From Phaseolus vulgaris (taxonomy: Eukaryota > Streptophyta > Magnoliopsida > Fabales > Fabaceae): 64,000 nt of DNA. The notes under the pieces were generated by a model. It saw nothing but the letters and a program-made list of their open reading frames with translations. It was not told where the DNA came from and made no database searches. The DNA is taken from NCBI RefSeq assembly GCF_000499845.2, contig NC_023759.2, positions 40,033,172 through 40,097,171 of the forward strand, written 5' to 3'. Positions 46,039 through 58,429 of the stretch are shown piece after piece; the stretch's first letter is position 1; each line of letters starts with the position of its first letter. Made by a program: the position numbers and the translations under genes.

Positions 46039-48450
46039 TTTGGAGGATTAGACAAAAGAGGACGAATTTATAACTTAGGATGAGCGAGTGGAAAATTTAG
46101 ACCTAATTCATTTTCTTCAAATTCTTCAAATGTCATTGCATTAGATGAATTTGAATAAATGAGACGTCTTGTATTAATTTTTTTTGAAGAAAATAAGATC
46201 ATGAGAACACGTTAATCACCGAAAAAGAAGAATCAAGTTTGTTTGAAAAGAAGATGACATAATTTATATTAAATTTTTAAGTATGTTACCCATCTTTATC
46301 GGTATCACCTCCTCTAATGAAAATTAAACCTCCTCATTCTACAATAGAACAACATAATCACAATGACAATAATGACTTCAATGTCAACTAGTTTCTTTTC
46401 AATTTCATCATTTTTTTCCATTATTTTGATTGTAATATTTATTACTTTAAATTTAATGAGATGCAAAACAATTCATATTTGTTAAACATATTTTATTATC
46501 TTAATATGTTATTTTCTTTATATTTGTGTGGTGTGTTTTCTTTAAATTAGAGTTTATTTTAGTCATTCGCTTAAGATAAAATTGTAACTTATTTAAGCCT
46601 TGATTTCATTACACATTTAAACTAAAGATTAACAAACTTAAGTGATTAACCAACACTTAAAGTGATTAATCAACACTTAAAGTGATTATAATGCTAGTTT
46701 TAATCGATAAATTTCATGAATGTCACTTCAAGTGTTACAAACATATTATAAGTGACATTATTTGATATAGTCACTGAAACTTAAGTGACTAACCAACACT
46801 TTAAGTAAACATGATATCACATTTAATTGACAAAACTCATAAACGTCACTTCAAGCATTACACACTCATTACTTATTGTAAATAACAATGTTTGATATAG
46901 TTGTTTAAGTGTCATTTGTTAATTCCAAGCAATTAAGCCCATGAATGTCTCTACCAAGTGTTAAACATTTGTTACTTATTACAAATGTGTAGTAACTCAC
47001 CTTAACCAAAAATACTTTATGTACTTTAATTGAAAAGGTATTAGTATTATCCTGATATGATTGTTTTTTTACATGTTACAATAAATTTTTTGACAATATG
47101 GTAAATTAAAAAATAATTTATCAAAAAATATTACATGTGAGATTGATGTCATCATATGACAATTCACTTGACTATCAATAAATTTTTTTCTCAAAAATGA
47201 TCAGAGAAAAGAAGTATAAGAGTTAAAAATGCTAAAATTGTTGTTTGAGGACCAAAAGAGTTTTGCAAAAGAATAGAGATGAAAAAATATATTTATCCAT
47301 TGAAATTATTGAAAATTCCATCCAGGTTGGCTAATTCCGTTCGAGTTGTAAATGGTATATTTGATAAAAAAAAAGGAAATAAATAAGAAAAATGAAAATA
47401 ATTTAATAGAGTAAAAGTATATAAAAAAATAAATTAAAAATCTTTAATTAGAAAAATAAGAAAAGCGATAGAAGAGATAAAAATATATAATAGAATTATC
47501 AGTCTCATTAATTTTCAACTTTTTTTTCTCTCTCATTAAACTGTTTATAATATTTTCATTTGCAGTCATCTCTTTATTTTCTGTCAATCTTTTATATTCT
47601 TTTATTAAAGATAACCATAATTTCATTTTATAATATTCATACTAAATTAATGGAAACATGTATAAAGAGAGCACGTGTATATGAATTTTTATTATATTAA
47701 AATAATAGAGTTTAGAAATATATCAATTTTATAAAAATAGTATTATAATAATAATAATATACATTCTAGTGATTTTTAAAAGAGAAGATTTATTCAATTA
47801 ATTTTTATTTATTAAATTCATATGTTCATATAAATTAATCTTTTTTTCAATTCTTGATTCATAAAATTTAACTATATTTTACAGGCCAAAATTGTATATT
47901 CACTAAAGAGACCAAAAGTGGATTTAAGCCTTTCTTTTATTTAAGAATCCACTCTTATCATAAATTAAGCTGATTTAGGTTAACGAGTGGAGAATTAAGA
48001 AAAGTATTGTTACCTTTTTTGTCAAAACCAGTGCTATTTGGAGTGTTTCCTAATTCTTACAAGTTAATGTGTGCACTTATAATAATAAATTGTAATCCTC
48101 AAAATTCTGAAATGTCAAATGTCAAAACAGTTGTTATAAATCTAGTTTTATGATTCAGTAAATACGTTCTAAACTAAGCTTACGCCATGACTAGATTCAG
48201 GTATAGACTAGAATGTAACATCTAGCCGAATAATAATAGTTTCTCATTACAAAGATGACAAACAATTTCTATTCAAAATGATTAAGTTTTAATATGAATC
48301 TCTTGAAGTAGATCTTCCAAATAAATTTCCTATTCAAATAATTAACTTAAAAGCTGAAAAATATTATTAACTAGGGACACAATTTAGTAAAAAACTCAAC
48401 AAGGGTACATAATCCATGTTTTAAAGATTATTAAGTCTAACATTCTACCT
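46039..48450. other. AT-rich intergenic DNA with a diverged tandem repeat
   Basis: At 46620-46990 diverged units of about 130 bp share AATGTCACTTCAAGTGTTAC-like and GTGATTAACCAACACTTAAA-like words. A GATATAGT motif recurs near 46755 and 46900. No gene. The stretch from about 47650 on leads to the 3' end of the minus-strand FAP1 gene. Confidence 0.45.
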
Positions 48451-51173
48451 CTAGAGGTAAGAAGCCACGTTGTGCTCAATTTCTTCTTTGGCCTGTTTAT
48501 CAAATGCTTCTTCACCAAAATATAAATCTAGAATTGACTTACATAGGAGTTTACTCTTGATGCTTCCCACTTCCTGTCCATCAACTACAACAAATAGGAT
48601 CAAAAATTAGTGTTCCAATGTAAGCAAAATATAGAGCATTTGCATTAATAACACAAAGTGATTAAAACACCTAATGCAAGGTGCTAAGATTTGCTTTGTT
48701 TGAAGAACATTTATGCAGCACACTGTTGTACCACTTCCACTTTGAAAGACAACCTCGCCACCGAGGTGCATTGTATGAGATACTATATAATTCAAAGTTT
48801 GTATATGAAAATGAAACCTTTACTAGAGCTATTTATACTAGCTATTACAGTGACCGTGATATTACTGTCGGACACCAATGCTAATTTCTCAAAAGATTCA
48901 TTTCAATTTATAAAATGAGAAATTACCTCATCCATGTTTCAACATAACCTGAATTCTGAGAAACAAAACTCTTTCTCATAATAAAACTTTCAGTTACAGA
49001 ACATAAAAGAGTAGTAGTTGTTTCATTCCACCCATTTCCTTTTATGGGAAATGTATTAACAAAATATCATCATTTATTTTTTTTCTGTTTAATACATAGG
49101 CTTCATGTAGCCAATTTGGTATGGTGTATAATGGGGTACCCCATAAGTTAGATTCAGTTCTAAATTGAAGAAAGTGGTAGAGAGAATAAACATATTCATG
49201 AGTTCTCAGTTGATCTTCTGAGTCCAATAAGACCAGATTTTTCCTAGTACAGAACACATGAAGCAGGAAAAATATTGTGCACTATTATAATTCTGAAACT
49301 TGAGATAGAAATGCAGACAGAGAAAGATGAATTACTTGAGGTGCGAAGAACGTGGCCCTTGTCTCTTGAGAGATGAATTACAGATCCACGAGGTATTTTG
49401 ATTTCATCTCTAAACTGAGAAGTGAACCTACACCACAGCATGCCAGTAAAGTATAATGATAATATGCAAAAGAAAATTCTCACCCATTTAGATGGAAAAA
49501 GTTACGTTTTATGAACAAAGTTAACATATATCAACAATAATTATAAAATACATTTTAAGTTTAAAGCATGATAGAGAGATATCTTTGAGTTGCATAGTGT
49601 TTGGTTGGATAGATATAGAATAGAGCAAAAGGCTTAAAATTGGCTTGTTTGGTTCAAATATTTGGAGAAGATAGGAAGGGGCCAAATTTTCTCCTTTCAT
49701 TGGTTATCCTCCCCTCCAATATTGGGAGAATTTGGAGGGAAGAGACTGTAATTAAAACTTAGGTTATGTCGGACTAAATTATATTTAACTTGAACATTTG
49801 AGTTTAACAGTCTTATTTTCCTTCCTCTCCCCCCTTTGCAAACAGTGTACTAGAGCTAGAGAAGAAAAGGGAAAGAAAAAAGCTTCAAATTTAATATCCA
49901 ACAAAAGCCAACTGACCCAACGTTAAAAGGAGTTCTGAAGTGTTACAACAATATGCACATACTTACATTTTTGACAAACATTTTGCAAGTTTTAGTGTGT
50001 GAAAGGTAGGGTTCAATCATTACAAAAATGCAAGTTCACGACAAGTTCTACAGAAGTAATGCATGTTTGGTTTCATGTTGCATAATAGAAAATTCATATC
50101 TGCACCCACGTCAAGTGAAAAGCTATACGTACAAGCTTCTGGTTTTTTCACGTTTTTTTATCCACTACAGCATTCGAACATTAAACCAAACACACATACA
50201 TGTGATGACTAATTCTAACATACGAAAATAAGATTGCCAGTTGAAGGAACTATTCACCTTTGAAGCAATTCTTTATTGTCGGATCCCCCAAATTTCTGCA
50301 GCCTACTTCCTACAGACTCTTCAAATGCACTACGCACAGAACGAATGCTCAATCTCCCGTACACAATTTGAAGCCTAACTGTCATGGATATATCATTGTC
50401 CATAAGATCACCAATAAACTCCTTATTGCCTTGCAATTCAGACGCAGAGAACTTCCCGTATTTCTCAGAAAGATGAGTCTTTATGTCATCATCATCAGCA
50501 TAAACACCTGCAACAAACAACACAAATTTCCAAATTCAATAAAAGGTCGGATTGTCACTTGATCACTGTTCCATATACATTTCAAAACTAACATTTTCTT
50601 TTCCCTTTTCCCAGCCCAGATGAAAGTTGTAACAAATTAGTAAAATTAAGTTATAAAAAAATTGCCGATACTGCATCTAAAAGGGATTCTACGTACATTT
50701 TTTTTTCATCTGACCAAAGTAAAATCATCCTAAATTGGGAAAAGATCCTTTTTTTATGTTGTTTTTGCATTTAAATTGGTGAGGGTGATGGTTGTGGAGA
50801 GAAAGTAAAATGGCATACCAAATGCGTATACATCAATGTTCTTCAATCCCAATACGCTTTTTTTTCGCAACCCAATTCCGCAGAGTTTGTGAGAAGAGGC
50901 TAGAACCGAAGGGAAGGAAGTTCCGGTCTTTGATTCAAGCACGGAAACTCCACTGTCGGCCAAACTGAGTGAACCCCAGAGAGGCAACGAGTGGCCAGAA
51001 GAGAAGAAGGAATTCAGGGCATTCCGGAGAAAGGGGCGGTCGGAGGATGAGACAGCCACGACGGCGGCGGAGGCTCCGGCGACGGCGGCGACAGCAGCAA
51101 ATGCGGTGAAGGGGCGAGGAAATTGAGGCGGTTGGGGCTGAGGAAACGAGAAAGGGAAGCGCATGGACGCCAT
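48451..51173 (-). CDS. FAP1: Fatty-acid-binding protein 1, chloroplastic (chalcone-isomerase fold)
   Basis: Four exons on the minus strand: 50819-51173, 50258-50507, 49336-49427 and 48451-48584. GT-AG joins are in phase and give 276 aa, close to the roughly 280 aa of Arabidopsis FAP1. The N-terminus (MASMRFPFSFPQPQPPQFPR, then an Ala/Val-rich stretch) looks like a plastid transit peptide with a hydrophobic segment. The conserved core reads GIGLRKKSVLGLKNIDVYAF, VRLQIVYGRLSIRSVRSAFE and VGSRLQKFGGSDNKELLQ; the last exon has VGSIKSKLLCKSILDLYFGE. These are hallmarks of the non-catalytic chalcone-isomerase-fold FAP proteins, which bind fatty acids in the plastid stroma and influence lipid content. 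It is not an enzymatic flavonoid chalcone isomerase. The first ATG is chosen; a second lies three codons later. No lesion is seen. Confidence 0.92.
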
Positions 51174-53199
51174 CTTGGCTTCGTTTGTTTCACCGATTCA
51201 GAGTACAGACAAGACATCACCACAAGGATTAACTACACGCGCGCCCATAATTATATTATATTGTTAAATTATAACTATTATAATTATATTATTAAATGCT
51301 GCTTCACATATTACACGCGTGTAATTTACTGTTTTTTTGGTTACATATTAATAGTGTTTAACATTATTAATTTCATATTTTATAAATACAGAAATAAATA
51401 TTTTTTAGTTAAATATTCTTTTTACATTATTAAATATATTTATTGCAAACATTTAATTATTAAATTTAATAATCAAAATATGAATTTACTAAATATAACT
51501 TTTCATCAAAACATAAACAAATATTTTTATTTTGAAGAATAATAACTTTTTTGTTTATTAGCAATAATATATTCATTAACTTTAATATTAAACTTTAAAT
51601 TCATTAAACGTATAATTTTTAACAAAAATCTCCATATATAAAATATATTACTAAATGAAAAAATACATATTTTTAATCTCATATATGTATATACTATTAT
51701 TAATACTATGTATTAAAAAAATAAAAGACGAGAGAGAAAAAATAAATAATAAATATATCACATTAAAAAATACTCACATTAAAATTATTTGAAAATATAT
51801 TTAGCTAATTATTTATATTATATTTTTATTATTAACGTTGAATACTGTCGATTGTTTTTATCAATGAGGAACGATTTTTTTAATACTAAAATAACATATA
51901 TTATGATGCTAAAAAGTTAGATATATTTTAAATAAATAATTTTATAAATATGTAATTAATATTAAATAGAAATTATGGTATTTATTTTATTTAATAATTA
52001 AGGATTTGTCTTAAAAAAATATTATTTGTGTCTATTTTATTATTTAATGTGAACTAAATTTTACTTTTAAAATACTTTAATTTTTATGTTTATTTTGATA
52101 TCGTTTAGTTTTAAAAAGGTTCAGTTTAGTGTTTTAAAATTTAAAGGAAAATTATAATTTAACAAGTGGGTATCAAAGTGAAAGAGAAAATTTTAACAAA
52201 AAGAAAAATACATGACAATGGATTGTGATTTAAAAGAAAGAATAAGGTATTTTTATTTTTAATTAACATTACAGTGGTCAAATGGTTTTGAGTGTCATAA
52301 TCTAAATCTAAAGTGGTATAATTTGATTATTTCCATGACAGGAAAAACAAATGTTAAAAGAATCCAATACAGTCATTAAGTATATTATAACTTCATAATT
52401 GAGCAACAATTAAAAAATTCAGTTGTCAAATGATTTTGAGTCTCACAATATACCATAATCTAAATTTAAAATGGTTCGGTTTAATTATTCTAATGTTGAA
52501 ATTCAATTGAATTGTTCACTTAATGACAAATTTTATAAAAAATATAATAGTTGGAGTGAGTTATCACTTTGATTAAGTGTTAAAAAGGTCTAAATTGACA
52601 AATTAAGGTTTGTCAATTACTTCTGCTCCAAATTGAATAAATTAGGGTTCTCGTATTTGCTTCCTTTCTCTTTTAAATGGTTATTGATTCAGGTGTGTCC
52701 ACATGGAGGCATGGGTGAATTCTTCTAAATTTGCAAATCACATTCCTAAATAGAACAAATAGTTTGACACAATTTTACAAATAACTACAACAACCAACAT
52801 AAGGTGGGTTCTAAGGTTGCAAAGACGTCATATTAATGATTGAATTTTTTTCTTAATAAAAAGTAAGGTTTCCATTATTATTCTTGAGCCATTTTTAATT
52901 GTAGAAAGGATCTAAAAAATTTTGTTGTGTTTTTCTATTCGTATTTTGCAAATATTGTTGGGAAAATTATAAGATAAAGAAGAAAGATCATGATATTAAA
53001 AAAATTATTATGTTCTTGTAAGAAATGAATAAAGATGTTTATTACTTTTGCTTTATATTGTTAAAGATATATGTAATTTTTAAGTTTATGTTATTCAAAT
53101 TGTTTATTGTTCAGGGCTTTGTAATTCAAATAATTCAAAATACATTTGAAGTAGAATTAGAAAATATATGAATATTGTAGGGTTGAATGAGTAAGTTTA
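51174..53199. other. AT-rich intergenic DNA upstream of FAP1
   Basis: Contains the FAP1 promoter next to 51180; no clear TATA box decided. The rest is AT-rich with no gene. TCAAATGGTTTTGAGTGTCA near 52270 recurs as TCAAATGATTTTGAGTCTCA near 52425, an old local duplication of about 150 bp. Confidence 0.45.
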
Positions 53200-53204
53200 T
53201 TACT

Positions 53205-53550
53205 TGTTAACATATTTAGTTTTTCTGTTTTAAGTTATTGGGTTTTGTTTGCTTGATCCAACTTTCATTTTCTGTTTCAGCTAGGTATTTTCTGTTTCAG
53301 CTAGGTATTTTCTGTTTCAGCTAGGTCTTAATCTTTTTCTTATATATACACCATGTATTTTATTCTCATATACACAAGTAAATAAGAATTTATTTTATAT
53401 TTTCTTTTCTCTCTTTTATGCTTAAGTCATTGTCTCTTTTTCATTTGCAATTAGGGTTTATCAGAACCTCCCTTTTTCCATTGCTATTACGCGCACTCCA
53501 TTTGATGCACCACATCAGACAAGGAATATTCATCTTCATTGACTGTAATA
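53205..53550 (+). repeat. 5' LTR of the Copia element
   Basis: Begins TGTTAACATATT and ends GACTGTAATA. Contains TATATATACACC as TATA box. A 20-bp unit (ATTTTCTGTTTCAGCTAGGT) is present three times in tandem at about 53268-53327; the 3' LTR has it once. Confidence 0.92.
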
Positions 53551-53683
53551 TGGTATCAGAGCTCTTCGAATGAAGAGCTCTGTTGCGCTTCTCTCTGATC
53601 TTTATTTCCTCCTTTGTTGTTCTTGGTTTTTTTTTTTTTGTTCTCTTTCAAAATCTTGATTGGGTTTCAAAATCTCTTAAACA

Positions 53684-56600
53684 ATGTCTAATGAAAACCC
53701 TAGTCTTCATAGTCTTAATAGTAGTCATACTATTACATGCAATTTCTGCGGTAAATACGGTCATACTGAGGTTGTTTGTTTTCACAAAGTGGGTTTTCGT
53801 TATGGTAATGTTAAAACCTCAAAGTTTTCTTCTACTAGAAAAGTCTGCACTTTTTGTAATCGTCTTGGCCACACTGCCGACACCTGTTATGAAAAGCATG
53901 GGTTCCCTCCTCGCTACAAATTCACCAATTGGACATCCCAAGTCAATAATATGATTACTACTGAGACTTTTTCTGAGCTTTTTCCTAAAGAACAGGATGA
54001 AAAGGGGATTCAACTTACATCACAGCAGTGTCAATTCCTAACTAACATTTTGCGTCAGCAAAACCTTGAGGATCCTGCCCCTCACACTCAAATTAATCAA
54101 GTCGGCACCTTCTCTGCCGATGAAATCCCCAACACTAAGCAATCTTCAACAAGTAAGTTTATCTCTTCACTATCTGCTATAAAAGAAGAATCTTGGATTA
54201 TTGATTCTGGTGTCACAGATCATGTTTGTCACAATTTGAACGTTTTTACTACTTATACTAAAATTAAACCTGTCTTAATTAGTCTTCCAAATGGCCAAAC
54301 TATTTATGCCACATATTTTGGTTTAGTACATTTTTCTGATAAGTTTTATTTGTCTGATGTGTTATATGTACCTCATTTTCAATTAAACTTAATATTTGTT
54401 TCTAAACTCACACACCAACTTAAATGCACTTTAACTCTCACGTCAACCCACTGCATTATACAGGACAATCTCACCCAAGAGAAGATTGGTACAGTTAAAG
54501 CCATTGTTGGCTTGTACCTTGTCACTACCTTGCCTGCTTCTAGCCATTCTAAATCGCATGGTTTTGCTCCTTTTATTGATTGTAATATCACGGACAAACA
54601 CTGTGACATTATAGACTAGGACACCCTTCACTTGAAAGATTACATGTCTTAAACAAACAATACTCTTTTATTACTGTTGATACTCATCATGTATGTGACA
54701 CTTGTAGTCGTGCAAAACAGAGAAAACTTCCTTTCACTTTAAGTAATATCGTTACCTCTACTATTTTTTATCTTGTACATTTTGATATTTGGGGACCATG
54801 TTCCATAATTTCTATGCAAGGTTTTCGTTATTTCTTGACTATTGTTGATGATTACTCGCGTTATACTTGGGTTATTCTCCTGCATAACAAATCTGAAGTG
54901 TGTCAGCACATCATTAACTTCACTGCTTTCGTTCAAAATCATTTCAAAACTAATATCAAAACGATTCGTACTGACAATGGTGTTGAGTTTGCTATGTCAA
55001 ATTTTTATTCTTCAAAGGGAATTATACTTCAAAAATCTTGTGTTGAAACACCACAACAAAATGGCATTGTAGAACGTAAACATCAACACATACTAAATGT
55101 AACCCGGGCTTTACTTTTTCAAGCAAATCTCCCCCCTATTTTTTGGGAATTTGCTGTAAATCATGATGTTTTCTTAATAATTGTTATTCCTATTTCTTTA
55201 CTTAATAACATCACTCCTCATGAAAAGTTGTTTGGAAAACCGTATGACATTTTCTTTTTAAAAGTGTTTGGTTGTCTCTGTTATGCTAGTACCATTACTG
55301 CACATTGGAAAAAAATTAGATGATAGATCTATCAAATGTATTTTTCTTGGCTTCCTGCAAAATACAAAAGGTTATATTATCTTAAATTTAAATTTTCATA
55401 GCATAGAGATATCAAGACATGTAATCTTTCATGAAAACCACTTTCCATATAAATTGGATAGTGGTTTGCCTCGGGACCCTAACACTTTATCTCTCCCTAT
55501 TTCTAACGCATATAATTTTGCTTTTGATTTTTTTTTCTGATACTGCACCTCCTGTCGAGTCATGTGCCTCTACTCCTACACCCAATATTGTCCCTCCACC
55601 AACCTCATTATCCTCTGATCTTCTAACAAATAATTCCTCTGCTCCTGCATCCCATATTGCACCTCCACCAGAATTATCACCGCCTGCACCTCCAAGAAGC
55701 ACCTCACCCCAATTTTCAAGAAGATAAGTTCGTCCTCACCGACAACCTGCCTATCTTGCGGATTTCCACACTGCAACCAACACTGTAAGTAGTAGATATC
55801 CCATTCATAATTACTTGTCTTACAATTCCTTATCTTCTAATTTTAGAAATATTATTTCCTCTATCAATTCTCATCACGAACCTCGGACATATAACGAAGC
55901 CTCTAAACATGCTTCTTGGCAATCTGCCATGCAAGATGAGCTTCAAGCTCTTGCTACTAATAATATTTGGCAATTTACCCCTCTCCCTCCAGGAAAGAAA
56001 ACTATTGGTTGTAAATGGGTATATAAAATCAAATACCATTCTGATGGCACTGTCGAGCGCTACAAAGCTAAAGTTGTTGCCAAAGGGTTCACCCAACTTG
56101 AAGGCCTTGATTTCTTAGACATTTTTGCACCTGTTGTTAAACTCACTACCCTCCGCCTTCTCCTTGTTATTGCCACTACCAAAAATTGGATTTTAAAACA
56201 TCTTGATATCAATAATGCCTTTCTTCGTGGTGATCTCCATGAAGAGGTATACATGACCCCCCCACCTGGCCTCTCTCTTCCTTCTCCCCAGCATGTTTGC
56301 AAGCTTCAACGGTCTTTGTATGACCTTCGTCAAGCTGGTCGCCAAACTTTCTACTTTCCTTTTATCAAATAATTACTCTATTTATGTTGCTGATCACTCT
56401 CTTTTTCTTAAATATAATAACGATAAACTCACTGTTATTTTTGTTTATGTTGATGATTTGGTCTTAACTAGTGATGACACGGAGGAAATCAATACAATTA
56501 CTGCATCCCTTCACCATCACTTCAAGATAAAAAATTTAGGTCATCTCACTTACTTTTTGGGACTGGAAATTGCTCGCAACAGTTCTGGTCTTCAGTTAAG

Positions 56601-57408
56601 TCAACGCAAGTATACTCCTAATCTTCTTCACGAAACTGGCATGCTTGACTCTGCACCTGTGGCCACTCCTATGACTCACACTACCCGTCTCTCTCCCGAC
56701 CAAGGCTCCCCTCTTGATGTTGATGCAACTTCCCAATACAGAAGACTCCTTGGACGTCTAATCTACTTAACCAACACGCGACCAGACATCGCTTTTGCTG
56801 TCCACAATTTAAGCCAATTCATATCTGCACCCACAACTCATCATCAACAAGTTGTCTCACGTCTTTTGCATTACCTCAAGGGCACCCCTGGTGAAGGACT
56901 ATATTTTTCTCATACTAGCTCACTTCACCTTTGTGGTTTTAGTGACTCTGACTGGGCAACATGTCCTACCACACACAAATTTGTCACTGGATATTCCATC
57001 TACTTAGGAGACTCCCTAATATCATGGAAATCAAAGAAGCAACCAATTATCTCTCGCAGCTCCTCCGAAGCCGAGTATAGAGCCCTTGCCACCACCACAT
57101 ATGAGCTACAATGGTTGTCTTACCTCCTTCAGGATTTACATATTCCTCTCTCCAAGCCTGCAACCCTGTACTGTTACAACAAATATGCCCTTCAAATAGC
57201 ATCCAATCAAGTCTTTCATGAACGCACCAAGCACATCGAAATTGATTGTCACCTAGTTCGTGAAAAACTTAACTCTGGTCTCCTCAAATTGCTGCCCATT
57301 ACTTTTTCCATGCAAGTTGCTAACATATTCACCAAGCCCCTTACTTCCTCACAGTTCTCTACTCTCAAATCGAAGTTGGGCCTGACGAATATTTATTCCC
57401 CAGCTTGA
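53684..57408 (+). pseudogene. Copia gag-pol polyprotein, interrupted and lacking the gag N-terminus
   Basis: From MSNENPSLHSLNSS two CCHC-like zinc knuckles follow (CNFCGKYGHTEVVC and CTFCNRLGHTADTC). Then come protease (WIIDSGVTDH, near 54195) and a frameshift near 54615. GAG-pre-integrase and integrase follow with HPSLERLHVL, FDIWGP, RTDNG and QQNGIVERKH (the D, D, E residues are visible). Another shift occurs near 55320. Reverse transcriptase has IGCKWVYKIKYHSDGTVERY and HLDINNAFLRGDL; a shift near 56340 precedes YVDDLVLTSDD. RNase H has GFSDSDWATCPTT, SRSSSEAEYRALA and HERTKHIEIDCH. Only about 130 bp separate the primer site from the first knuckle region, so the large gag N-terminal domain usual in Copia is missing. 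Not expected to be functional. Confidence 0.88.
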
Positions 57409-57414
57409 GGGGGG

Positions 57415-57720
57415 TGTTAACATATTTAGTTTTTCTGATTTAAGTTATTGGGCTTTGTTTGTTTAACCCAACTTTCCTTTTCTGTTTCAGCTAGGTCTTA
57501 ATCTTTTTCTTATATATACACCATGTATTTTATTCTCATATACACAAGTAAATAAGAATTTCTTTTATATTTTCTTTTCTCTCTTTTATGCTTAAGTCAT
57601 TGTCTCTTTTTCATTTGCAATTAGGGTTTATTAGAACCTTCCTTTTTCCATTGCTATTACGCGCGCTCCATTTGATGCACCACATCAGACAAGGAATATT
57701 CATCTTCATTGACTGTAATA
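57415..57720 (+). repeat. 3' LTR of the Copia element
   Basis: 306 bp, same ends as the 5' LTR, with a single copy of the 20-bp TTTCTGTTTCAGCTAGG unit. Confidence 0.92.
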
Positions 57721-57725
57721 TTACT

Positions 57726-58429
57726 ATTAAAGATTAATTCAGTAAAATCTTATTGTCATGTTGTATAAAATTTTATGATTGTCTTGTTGTATAAAGTTTT
57801 GTGATGGTGCATATGCATATACTTTTCATAAATTGTTTGGTGAAAACGTTTCATTATAGAGTTCATTTACTAATAAAGAGTGTCTCGTCAAATGAAACAT
57901 GTCTTGAATTCAACTAATGGGAGAACATCTTGTGCAACCAGTTGGATCCACTACTATATATAGTATCCAATGTGTTTTTGTGTCTTAGGTGAAACATGAA
58001 ATTTTGTTATGTAATACACATTGTTATTCATGGGAGTTAACTACTACTTAGTTGTATAAATAGGCACCTCGTTTGAAGCATGATGTAACCAATAACTAAT
58101 AACTTAGAGTTGTTGAGCGAGTGTTCACTTTTTTGAAAGAGTAATATTGGAGTTGTAATATCTATTAAGTTCTTTCTATAACTTGTGTCAGGAAGAAAAA
58201 CTCGTTCCTAGTCAAGTTTTCTTGTTGATGTAAATTAAAGTTTATTAACACTTTAATTAAATTATTTTAATTCTTATGTGTTTGATTTTCTTCCTAATTA
58301 ATCTTTTATTGTTGTTCTTATTGTTTTTTAGTGTTTGTGTTGTAGACATTCTTATATTTTGTGGTGAAGTCCAACACAAATTGATGTGTTAAACATGAAA
58401 TTATTCAACCATCATGACTTTTACTAAGT
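57726..58429. other. Repeat-derived DNA upstream of the MULE relic
   Basis: Words such as GAGTGTCTCGTCAAATGA and ATCCAATGTGTTTTTGTGTC at 57875-57990 are echoed at about 63615-63725 (GAGTGTCTCATATGATGA and GTCCAATGTGTTTTGTGTGT). No gene identified. Confidence 0.4.

Larger units (their letters stand above)
53200..57725 (+). mobile_element. Copia LTR retrotransposon, full structure, TSD TTACT
   Basis: Flanked by the direct repeat TTACT (53200-53204 and 57721-57725). LTRs are at 53205-53550 and 57415-57720. The primer site TGGTATCAGAGC starts at 53551 (initiator Met tRNA). The polypurine tract CTTGAGGGGGG ends at 57414. The domain order gag knuckles, protease, integrase, RT, RNase H is Copia. 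By eye the LTRs differ at about ten positions out of 306 plus a 40-bp length change, so insertion is fairly recent. Stops and frameshifts make it non-autonomous. Confidence 0.93.

Noticed and set aside
48451..51173. Flavonoid chalcone isomerase
   Set aside because: The long plastid leader and the GLKNIDVYAF / KFGGSDN core are those of FAP1-type non-catalytic members.
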